Shown here: positions 56,159 to 64,000 of the stretch, one piece after another | Layout of the letters: every line of letters begins with the position of its first letter | Numbering within the stretch: position 1 is the first letter of the stretch | From: Candidatus Saccharimonadota bacterium | Lineage (GTDB): Bacteria; Patescibacteriota; Saccharimonadia; Saccharimonadales; UBA10212 | DNA: 64,000 bases | Direction: 5' to 3' | Assembly (NCBI GenBank): GCA_016176605.1 | Contig: JACOWW010000002.1 | Coordinates: 336,968-400,967, forward strand | Position numbers and translations under genes: made by a program | Notes under the pieces: model-generated | The model's database searches: none | The model's input: the letters and a program-made list of their open reading frames with translations, nothing else | What the model was told of the DNA's origin: nothing

Positions 56159-58246
56159 TTAGAGCTGCAGTCGCCTTAACAGCTGGGCGTTGAGGGCGAC
56201 TATAATTGTCGAGAGCGACATTAAAGCTGCTCCAAGGGCTGGAACCAGCAAAATACCGGCCTTATAAAGCACTCCCGCGGCCAGCGGAATAGCCACCACA
56301 TTGTAGCCGGTTGCCCAAGCTAGGTTTTGCTTCATCTTAGAATAGGTGGCTTTTGACAGTTTAATAACTTTTACGACGTCACGCGGGTCGCTTTTAACCA
56401 GGATTATGTCCGCCGATTTAATAGCCACATCCGTTCCCGCCCCAATCGCTAGACCAATGTTGGCTTGAGTGAGAGCCGGCGCGTCATTGATGCCGTCGCC
56501 TACCATGGCGACACTTTCACCGCGAGCTTGCAGCTGTTTGACCTTTGATGCCTTGTCTTCAGGTTTAACTTGAGCGAAATACTGGTCTAGGTCGAGCTGC
56601 TTAGCAACATACGATGCGACATCTTCTGAATCGCCGGTTATCATAGCAGTTTTAATGCCCATCTTTCTCAATGCCGCAATCACTGGCTTTGACTCTTCAC
56701 GAATTATGTCAGCTAAGGCCAAAGCGCCAATCACATATTTGCCAGCTATCAGATAAACTTCGGTTTTACCCTCTTTGGCTGCTTGTTTCATTTGGTTTTT
56801 AATTGCAGACGGCGCACTAAGCTTATTGTCCTCAATGTAACGAGAGCCAGCCGCAACGTAAGTAGTTTTACCAATTTTACCCTCTACACCTACTCCGGGC
56901 AGGGCTTTAAAATCGGTAGCTTTACTAAATTTTAGTTTTTTCTCCTGAGCTTTTTTAACAATTCCCTTACCGACAATGTGTTCGCTACTAGCTTCCAAGC
57001 TGGCCGCCAGTCGCAGAATATCCTCTTCACTGTACCCCTTGGTTGACCATATGTTCGTCACTCCATGTTCGCCCTTGGTTAGCGTTCCGGTTTTATCAAA
57101 AAGCACCCAATCTAAGTTTCGGGCCGATTCTAAGGCCAGTCTTTTCCTAATCAACAGACCATTACGAGCCGACAAAGTAGTAGAAATCGACACTACCAGT
57201 GGAATGGCTAGTCCTAAGGCATGCGGACAGGCGATGATAAGCACGGTCACGCTCCGTTCCAGGGCAAAGTCGGTGTTTCTTGCCAAAATCCAGACCAAAA
57301 ATGTCAGCAACCCAAACGTTATGGCAACGATTGTCAGAACAAAGGCTGCCTTATCGGCTAGGACCTGCACATTGGACTTGGAGGCTTGAGCCTCGGCGAC
57401 CAAGCGCATGATTCCGGCTAGGGCCGTATTCTCGCCAATTTTTGTGACTTTCACTGTTAAAGAACCGTCCTGGTTGATGGTGCCGGCAATTACCTCATCG
57501 CCTGCTTTTTTGGCGACTGGTTTGGACTCGCCGGTGATGGCTGCCTCATTGACCGAAGAAGTGCCTTCGGTTATCGCACCGTCAACCGGCACAGCCGATC
57601 CTGGCCTGATCAATACCAGATCATTGATTTTAAGTTCACTCACTAAAACAGTCTGTGGCTGGCCATTGACCAATTTTTCGGCCTTGTCTGGCAGCAGTTG
57701 GGCGATGGCATCCAGCGCGCCCTGGGCTTTTTTGATCGAAGCCATTTCCAGCCAATGGCCCAGCAGCATGATGGTTATAAGAGTAGAAAGTTCCCAAAAG
57801 AAGCCTTCGCCAGATATTACAAACTCCGTTCCCACGCTATAGATGTATGCGACGCTGATGGCCATAGCGATCAATGTCATCATGCCCGGCAATTTAGCTT
57901 TCAATTCACCGACGGCACCCCTTAGAAAAACTAGCCCGCCATAGAAGAAAATAACCGTGCTTAGAAGCAGAGGTATCAGATCGGAGCCAGAAAAAACGGG
58001 TGCCGTAAAACCAAATACCCGCTGAATTGTTTCAGAATAAATAAGCACCGGGATAGTTAGCGCAAGACTTAACCAAAACTTATCGCGGAACATAGCTACT
58101 GAATGTCCGGCATGTTTATCGTGCCCCTTTTTATCTTGGGCGGATTCGAGTTGCATGCCACACTTTGGACATTTTCCGGGTTTTTGCTCCATCACGCCCG
58201 GATGCATCGGACACGTATAGTAACCCGCGGTGTTACCGTTATCCAC
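56159..58246 (-). CDS. P1B-type metal ATPase (CopB-like, CPH motif) with N-terminal metal-binding domain
   Basis: YTCPMHPGVMEQKPGKCPKCGMQL, LIIACPHALGLAIPLV, DKTGTLTKG, GDGINDAPAL. Confidence 0.95.
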   Translation of the reverse strand: MDNGNTAGYYTCPMHPGVMEQKPGKCPKCGMQLESAQDKKGHDKHAGHSVAMFRDKFWLSLALTIPVLIYSETIQRVFGFTAPVFSGSDLIPLLLSTVIFFYGGLVFLRGAVGELKAKLPGMMTLIAMAISVAYIYSVGTEFVISGEGFFWELSTLITIMLLGHWLEMASIKKAQGALDAIAQLLPDKAEKLVNGQPQTVLVSELKINDLVLIRPGSAVPVDGAITEGTSSVNEAAITGESKPVAKKAGDEVIAGTINQDGSLTVKVTKIGENTALAGIMRLVAEAQASKSNVQVLADKAAFVLTIVAITFGLLTFLVWILARNTDFALERSVTVLIIACPHALGLAIPLVVSISTTLSARNGLLIRKRLALESARNLDWVLFDKTGTLTKGEHGVTNIWSTKGYSEEDILRLAASLEASSEHIVGKGIVKKAQEKKLKFSKATDFKALPGVGVEGKIGKTTYVAAGSRYIEDNKLSAPSAIKNQMKQAAKEGKTEVYLIAGKYVIGALALADIIREESKPVIAALRKMGIKTAMITGDSEDVASYVAKQLDLDQYFAQVKPEDKASKVKQLQARGESVAMVGDGINDAPALTQANIGLAIGAGTDVAIKSADIILVKSDPRDVVKVIKLSKATYSKMKQNLAWATGYNVVAIPLAAGVLYKAGILLVPALGAALMSLSTIIVALNAQLLRRLQL

Positions 58247-58257
58247 TTTTACTGTGC

Positions 58258-58509
58258 CTACTTGGACGACAAGTCCTCTATTAGCTGTTCAAATTCCTTC
58301 TTGGTAATTTCGCCCTTAGCGTATCGATTTTTAGCGATTGTTAGACTATCCTCGTCCTTACCCTGTTTATCCGACGAACCTACGATCCCCCGAATCAATA
58401 AAACAACAATCGTGATCACAACCAGTGCCCAAAACAACATCATCAAAAGCCCAAATCCCCAGTCGCCGGCATCCATGTGGAAACCATCGCTATAGTGTGC
58501 TAAATGCAT
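58258..58509 (-). CDS. SHOCT-domain membrane protein
   Basis: LTIAKNRYAKGEITKKEFEQLIEDL. Confidence 0.85.
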   Translation of the reverse strand: MHLAHYSDGFHMDAGDWGFGLLMMLFWALVVITIVVLLIRGIVGSSDKQGKDEDSLTIAKNRYAKGEITKKEFEQLIEDLSSK

Positions 58510-58522
58510 TTAGTCCTCCTTT

Positions 58523-58795
58523 CTATTTGCCCCGCCTACTAAAAATTTCCAGGCTCCAGCCCAACACGTAGCCTATTACCCAAAACGAAACAACTAGTGT
58601 TAAGCCACCCCATAGAAAGTTACTCCAGCCCAAGTTAAAGTCACCCAGAACATCAATGTTCATTCCGTGCAGCCACCACTTGGTGACTTTGTAGGAAAAA
58701 TCAGGGAAAATTGTTACGAACGCCGAGCACAAAGTCCAGAGCACCGCCGTTGCTAAGGCAAAAGCACTTGCCAGTTTATTTTTTGTGAGTTTCAT
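58523..58795 (-). CDS. DUF5676-type membrane protein
   Basis: FALATAVLWTLCSAFVTIFPDFSYKVTKWWLHGMNI. Confidence 0.75.
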   Translation of the reverse strand: MKLTKNKLASAFALATAVLWTLCSAFVTIFPDFSYKVTKWWLHGMNIDVLGDFNLGWSNFLWGGLTLVVSFWVIGYVLGWSLEIFSRRGK

Positions 58796-58829
58796 GGTTT
58801 ATATCCTCCTTTCTAATGCTTACGGTTAT

Positions 58830-59321
58830 TTATCGTAATGATACCACCTCTGATGGTTTTATGTATTTGCGCGGATTAGCGCTAAATTTGGCCTGACAGC
58901 CGCTGGCACAAAAATAATAAATTTGGCCGTCGTATTTTGTGGTGTCAAAGGCTTCTGACGCGCTGAGGCGCATCCCACAAACCGGATCCTTGACAATCGG
59001 AAATAGCAGTTTGGCCGGGAATTCATCGCTAAAGCCGTGCTGGTTTTGCAGAAACTGGTAAATCATATCAACGGCTTTGGCGATTTTGTTATCAGCCAGC
59101 GAATAATAGGCCTTTTGGCCTTGGCGGTTGACTTTTACTAACCCGTGATGGCGCAAAAGCGTCAGGTGCTGGGAAAGATTTGACTGGCTAAGGCCCAGCA
59201 TCTGCACCATTTCGTTGACGCTCAATTGCTGGTGCTTTAAAAGCTGTAAGATTTCCAGACGCTTGTGGTTAGCTAGAACTTTGAAAGTTTCTTCTTCCAA
59301 AGCAATTATTTTCTGGTGCAT
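58830..59321 (-). CDS. ArsR-family regulator fused to YHS domain
   Basis: ANHKRLEILQLLKHQQLSVNEMVQMLGLSQSNLSQHLTLLRHHGLV plus DPVCGMRLSASEAFDTTKYDGQIYYFCASGCQAKF. Confidence 0.88.
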   Translation of the reverse strand: MHQKIIALEEETFKVLANHKRLEILQLLKHQQLSVNEMVQMLGLSQSNLSQHLTLLRHHGLVKVNRQGQKAYYSLADNKIAKAVDMIYQFLQNQHGFSDEFPAKLLFPIVKDPVCGMRLSASEAFDTTKYDGQIYYFCASGCQAKFSANPRKYIKPSEVVSLR

Positions 59322-59393
59322 ACAATAATACTAACATATATTTTTATATTCGAATACTTGAATATATCTATTTTTACCTGTAGTATTTAACTA

Positions 59394-59822
59394 ATGCTCT
59401 ACGTTTTTTTGGCGATTAGTCTAGTGTTCATCGCCGGCTTGGCGATAAAGAATTACCTTAAAAACTCTTTTTGCGTTATTTGCGTTGCCGTTGCTTCCAC
59501 CTGGCTGGTGCTGCTTTATCTTTATAAATATAGCGATTTTAATGACCAGATCCTGCTGGGACTGCTGGTCGGCCAAAGTATCACCGGCATTTTTTATTTT
59601 GCGATGAGAAAGCTGCCTAAAGCCTTGCGTATTTTCAGCCTGCCCTTCTTGCTTACCTTAACAGCCATTTTTTACTGGCTAATTACTTCCGAGGTTCTGT
59701 TGCCGGTCTTTGTTCTTTTGGCAGTGTTATGGGTTGGTACTTGGGCCATATTTACTTCCAGAAGTGACCCGGGCAAGAAAAAAATCGCCGATATTTTCGA
59801 ACAATGCTGTGAGGATATATAA
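59394..59822 (+). CDS. Hypothetical 4-TM membrane protein with C-terminal Cys-Cys
   Basis: Hydrophobic ORF immediately upstream of ccdA; ends FEQCCEDI. Confidence 0.65.
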   Translation: MLYVFLAISLVFIAGLAIKNYLKNSFCVICVAVASTWLVLLYLYKYSDFNDQILLGLLVGQSITGIFYFAMRKLPKALRIFSLPFLLTLTAIFYWLITSEVLLPVFVLLAVLWVGTWAIFTSRSDPGKKKIADIFEQCCEDI

Positions 59823-59825
59823 ACA

Positions 59826-60704
59826 GTGGAACTAGTTGCCACCGCTTCGTTTATCACCGCCTTTATTGCCGGCATGGCGGCGTTGTTCGCGCCTTGCTGT
59901 ATCGGTGTACTGTTGCCAGCCTATCTGGCTTCGGTCTTTAGGACCAAAAGCAAAATATTGCTGATGACGTTCGTCTATTTCTTGGGGATCTTGACTATCT
60001 TTTTGCCGTTGGGTCTTGGTGTGGCCGCTTTAAGCAGCTTCTTCACTGATAATCACGGTTTATTCTTTACCCTTGGCGGTGCTTTTATGCTACTGATGGG
60101 CGGGGCTCTGCTGCTTGGCAAATCATTCATGCTGCCAGTTCACGTCCACCCTAAACTGCAAAAATATGATTTTGGTTCAATTTATGTGCTGGGGCTGTTT
60201 TCGGGCGTGGCCACAACTTGCTGCGCACCGGTATTGGCTGGTGTTTTAGCACTATCAGCCCTACCGGGTTCATTGTGGCTAGGCGGCCTGTACGCCTTAA
60301 CTTTCGTGATTGGTATGGTGGTGCCGCTATTTATTATTGCCGTCTTCGCGGACCGCAGCCGCGTTGTCAAAAAGTTCGAATCGCTGAAACGACGCGTCAG
60401 TTATTCCCTTTTTGGCCGGAAGATTTCGCTAAGCCTGTCGCATTTGGTTTCGGGCATTATCTTTAGCGTCTTTGGCTTGTTTATCCTAATTTATGAGCGG
60501 ACCAACCCGGATGTCTTTGGGGCCGGATATCAACTTCAGATCAATCTGTTGGCAGCCCGAATTACCCGCTTCATTGACCGGACGGCCGGCGGAATTCCTG
60601 ACGGACTCTGGGCAGTCTTGTTTGTCCTGCTATTTTTGGCAATTGGCCGTGCCGCTTACCGCCAAGCAACCAGCGAAATAAAGATAAAGGAGCCAAAGGC
60701 ATGA
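59826..60704 (+). CDS. CcdA/DsbD-like cytochrome c biogenesis membrane protein (GTG start)
   Basis: FIAGMAALFAPCCIGVLLPAYLA, GVATTCCAPVLAGVLAL. Confidence 0.85.
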   Translation: MELVATASFITAFIAGMAALFAPCCIGVLLPAYLASVFRTKSKILLMTFVYFLGILTIFLPLGLGVAALSSFFTDNHGLFFTLGGAFMLLMGGALLLGKSFMLPVHVHPKLQKYDFGSIYVLGLFSGVATTCCAPVLAGVLALSALPGSLWLGGLYALTFVIGMVVPLFIIAVFADRSRVVKKFESLKRRVSYSLFGRKISLSLSHLVSGIIFSVFGLFILIYERTNPDVFGAGYQLQINLLAARITRFIDRTAGGIPDGLWAVLFVLLFLAIGRAAYRQATSEIKIKEPKA

Positions 60705-61276
60705 GTAAAAGATTAATCATTATTCTAGTGTTAATTGCCGGCTTAATGTTCGCTGTGGCCCAGCTTACAGATGGCAGCGGCCAAAAAGAATCTAAAGTAA
60801 AAGATCCTCTGGCTACAATGGTTGGCAAGCCGGCCCCCGAGTTCACCCTAAAGTCGCATAACGGAAAGCAATTTACCCTTAACCAGCAGCGCGGTAAAAA
60901 GGTTATACTTTTTTTCAATGAAGGTATTATGTGCTACCCGGCCTGTTGGAACCAGATGGCCGCTCTTGGCAGTGATCCAAAGCTCAATTCTGATCAGGTC
61001 GTTTCGGTTTCGATAGTCAACGACCAAGCCGAGCAGTGGGCGCAGGCCGTCAAAAAAATGCCGGAGCTTGGCAAGGGGTTAATACTTCTAGACACGGACA
61101 AAAGGGTTGTGAATATGTACGGTATGCTTAACCTTCCTTCATCGATGCACAAAGGCGGTATGGCCGGGCATACCTATTTAATCCTGGATGAACAAGGCAT
61201 CGTCCGTTACACGCTGGATGATCCGGCAATGGCGATTCAAAACGAAACTTTAATAAATGAATTAACCAAGTTATAA
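60701..61276 (+). CDS. TlpA/peroxiredoxin-like thioredoxin-fold protein
   Basis: VGKPAPEFTLKSHNGKQFTLNQQRGKKVILFFNEGIMCYPACWNQM. Confidence 0.9.
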   Translation: MSKRLIIILVLIAGLMFAVAQLTDGSGQKESKVKDPLATMVGKPAPEFTLKSHNGKQFTLNQQRGKKVILFFNEGIMCYPACWNQMAALGSDPKLNSDQVVSVSIVNDQAEQWAQAVKKMPELGKGLILLDTDKRVVNMYGMLNLPSSMHKGGMAGHTYLILDEQGIVRYTLDDPAMAIQNETLINELTKL

Positions 61277-61286
61277 TTGGTGGCCA

Positions 61287-61901
61287 ATGAAACTGTATAA
61301 GAAATCACTGGCACCTGCATTAGCCGGCCTGTTCATAGGTGTGCTGGTCATACTTGGCATCAGATTTATTACATACAGTACAGAGGAAGGCGTGCATTAC
61401 CACGCTAACTTCGCTATATACCTAAACGGCCAGCGGGAAGAATTTACGGATATCTTTTATTACATCGGCGCCGAAAGCTGCACCGGCGAGTCAGAACACG
61501 CGACTAACCCTTACGCCCGGGCACACATGCACGATATGATAGGTGATGTCATCCATGTTGAAGACGAAGCTGTCACCTGGGGGCAATTCTTCCAAAATAT
61601 TGGCTGGATAATTGACTCCCAAGTAATCCGCACACCGGATCAAATCTTCCTGGCTGACTCACAAAACAAACTGACTTTTATGCTTAACGGCGAACAGACA
61701 GATAAAGTCATTAACAGTGTGATTGGTGACAAAGACAGACTGTTAGTAGACTTTGGTTCGACCGACAGCCAAACACTGCAAAAAGAATTTGCTTCAATTG
61801 CATCAACTGCCGAAAAGTACAATGACATGAAAGACAGCGGGTCATGCGGCGGTGCCAGCCAAGAAACTTCCTGGAAAGACCGCCTGAAACACATGTTCTA
61901 A
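61287..61901 (+). CDS. Membrane-anchored His-rich hypothetical protein
   Basis: TM anchor, HYHANFAIYLNGQREEF, RAHMHDMIGDVIHV repeated His motifs. Confidence 0.7.
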   Translation: MKLYKKSLAPALAGLFIGVLVILGIRFITYSTEEGVHYHANFAIYLNGQREEFTDIFYYIGAESCTGESEHATNPYARAHMHDMIGDVIHVEDEAVTWGQFFQNIGWIIDSQVIRTPDQIFLADSQNKLTFMLNGEQTDKVINSVIGDKDRLLVDFGSTDSQTLQKEFASIASTAEKYNDMKDSGSCGGASQETSWKDRLKHMF

Positions 61902-61952
61902 TTGGCGCGTTTATTCTACCAAATCCGAACCTATTTTGAACGAAACTAACTT

Positions 61953-62105
61953 GCTCCGCCCCGCCGCCGTTCGCTAACACTCGCCACACTAAGGAAAAGT
62001 TTTGTTCGCATTTCTGATTTTGGGCGCGGCCAATTTTTTCTTCTAAAAGGAAAACAAAACTTTTCTTTGGTGTTCTGCTCTGGACGAGCAGGGCGGCGGG
62101 CTGGC
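61953..62105. ncRNA. Structured element / long inverted repeat
   Basis: 21-nt arms ACACTAAGGAAAAGTTTTGTT (61986-62006) / AACAAAACTTTTCTTTGGTGT (62053-62073); TGCTC-GAGCA hairpin; outer GC-rich arms. Confidence 0.4.
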
Positions 62106-62196
62106 TTCCTTGGTCTGGTTTCGGTCAGTAATTTCGGATAAAATGAGTTCGAACCAAACTGTAAAGACACACCAAAGTGCTACGGCGGAGATTGAA

Positions 62197-62818
62197 ATGT
62201 CCAAGAGTATACTGACCTCAGTGAGTAGTTCTTTTAATAAATTCATCCATATTTGTGTTATCGACGTACACAGACGGAAAGCCGATGTTATATCGACGGC
62301 TGTGGCACTGGCGTTGCTAATTACCGCTACATTGATGGCTCTTAGCGATAACATAGCACAGTGGGAAATAAGCGTTTTTCGGTTTGTTAACAATTGGCCA
62401 GAGGAAACGTCTGGCTATAAAACTACTAGGAGGCGGTGTTGGTATTTATTTTGCCGCCATAGGTATTAAAAATTTCGTCGAGAGGGGCCGGCCAGTCGAT
62501 TTTTTAGGCAACGTAAATTCGCGGGAAGTTTTTGCTGGCGGTTCCTTTGGCTTTACATCAGGCCATGCGGCCGTAGCCGCCACGATTGTGGCCTACACGC
62601 TAGTTTATCTGCCAAAAGGCTGGAGGATAGCCTCGATCGCCGTTTTGGGGATCGTTGCTATTGGCAGGCTATATGTTTCGGCACACTTCCCCTTAGATAT
62701 AATCGGCGGGGCGGCTTTGGGAGTCGCGGTGGCCTCGGCGATTAATTTTATTTTTGGGGTGTCGCCGGATAAAAAGCCGGCGGCGCTGCCCGATAGAACT
62801 ACTGAAAGAGAAAAGTAA
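62197..62818 (+). pseudogene. PAP2-family phosphatase, frameshifted
   Basis: N-part in frame of ORF 62110-62469 (ISVFRFVNNWPE), C-part in ORF 62384-62818 (NFVERGRPVD, FTSGHAAVAATIV, RLYVSAHFPLDIIGG). Confidence 0.7.
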
Positions 62819-64000
62819 ATGACATTCGCCGATTGGCTTTCAGAATTTTGGGGTGATGTTAGTAACGATTACTTGTTAGTTTTACTGCTGATGGTAGCCA
62901 TAAGCACGCTGCTGATTCCATTTTTAAGCAAAAAATACCGAAAATATCTGACAGTTTCGCTTTTAGTTATTGTCTTAACCAGCCTAAGTTCCAATAGAAT
63001 TTTAGCTGCGCAGATTGTCATCAGTACGATTGCAGGTTGGTTTATCGGTTCAGTTATTCAGTTGATTCCGCAGATAAGTAACCGTCTGACTAGTGCTAAC
63101 TATACCGCTGGCATTTTGAAGGAGCATGGAATCGCGGTTAAGTCGGTCGTACCGCTGGCAACAGATGCCCGCGGCTCCAAATCATTTAGGGTTGTTTATC
63201 AAAACGGCCAACAAGCCTTTTTAAAGTTATCAGAGCCGGTACATAAAAATGCCGATGCCCTATACAAGCTTTATAGACAAATGCTTTTTCGCCACGTGGA
63301 AGACGAAACTCCTTACATTAGCACAAAGCAAAAAGTCGAACATGAAGCTCTTATGACGCTTATGGCGCGGGAAGCCGGCGTGCAAACTCCCGGTATAAAA
63401 GAAATAGTCGCCGATCGCCATGGCGAGCAGGTGTACATCTTATTTGATTTTATTAAGGGCAAAACATTGTCTCAAATAAGTAATAAGGACGTTGATGAGA
63501 AAATACTAGCTAGCTTATGGCAGGAAATCAAAAAATTGAGAGCGGCTAGAATAGCCCACCGTGATTTGCGTTGCGCTAACGTGATGATTGATGCTAGCGG
63601 GGAAATCTGGCTGATAGATTTTGGGTTTGCCCAGAGTAGTGCCAGCAAGAGACGGCTAAATATTGATATTGCCGAACTGATAGTATCGCTGGCGTTTATA
63701 GTCGGTCACAAGAAAGCTGTTGACAGCGCGGTTGAGGTATTAGGCAAAGACGTTGTGGAGGAAATAGTGCCGTTCCTACAAGGTCCAGCATTTACCAAAG
63801 CCACCCGGACACAACTAAAAAGGCGCCCGGAATTGCTGAATTTAATCCGGGGTTACGCTGTTGGGAAATCTAGCGCAGCCGATCCCCAACTGCAAAGACT
63901 AGCACGCATTACACCGACTAACGTTTTTATAGCTTTTGGTTTTTTCTTCGGAATTTTCTTCGTTTTACCCCAATTTGGACAACTGGGGCAAATTATTACA
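62819..64000 (+). CDS. Membrane-anchored kinase-like protein (partial, runs off window)
   Basis: ATG overlaps after PAP2 stop; ...RIAHRDLRCANVMIDASGEIWLIDFGFAQSS kinase catalytic motif. Confidence 0.75.
   Translation, partial: MTFADWLSEFWGDVSNDYLLVLLLMVAISTLLIPFLSKKYRKYLTVSLLVIVLTSLSSNRILAAQIVISTIAGWFIGSVIQLIPQISNRLTSANYTAGILKEHGIAVKSVVPLATDARGSKSFRVVYQNGQQAFLKLSEPVHKNADALYKLYRQMLFRHVEDETPYISTKQKVEHEALMTLMAREAGVQTPGIKEIVADRHGEQVYILFDFIKGKTLSQISNKDVDEKILASLWQEIKKLRAARIAHRDLRCANVMIDASGEIWLIDFGFAQSSASKRRLNIDIAELIVSLAFIVGHKKAVDSAVEVLGKDVVEEIVPFLQGPAFTKATRTQLKRRPELLNLIRGYAVGKSSAADPQLQRLARITPTNVFIAFGFFFGIFFVLPQFGQLGQIIT

Overview
This 64 kb window looks like ordinary chromosome from a Patescibacteria/CPR-type bacterium, possibly Saccharibacteria-like (inferred from gene content; not verified). 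It carries a split transketolase, rpe, rpiB, gapA, ppa, trxB, pheST, a complete atpBEFHAGDC operon, zwf, metK, rarA, trmD, rpsP, rnc, nusB, rpmF, leuS, ddl, murF, sodA, and a metal-handling/redox island (P1B ATPase, ArsR-YHS, DUF5676, CcdA, TlpA-like). Two tRNAs (Gln-CTG, Ala-GGC) are readable. No rRNA or CRISPR array was seen. The most interesting signals are: (1) a LeuRS with a complete alpha/beta-hydrolase domain (RBBP9/YdeN-like, Ser-Asp-His triad) inserted in frame at the entry of its CP1 editing domain; (2) a family of leader elements in which CCCGTTAGA/TCTAACGGG arms can sequester start codons, two copies carrying an extra three-way-junction domain upstream of pheT and leuS, with conserved short leader ORFs; (3) a ~200-nt structured RNA-like element in three dispersed copies with compensatory changes in several helices; (4) a second structured family in two copies with a conserved GGAAAACCGTAGGTTGTT hairpin; (5) a GC-rich two-gene cassette bounded by 12-bp inverted repeats; and (6) short word and palindrome repeats that also occur in frame inside essential genes. 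All structure and homology calls are by eye. No searches, folding or alignments were run.
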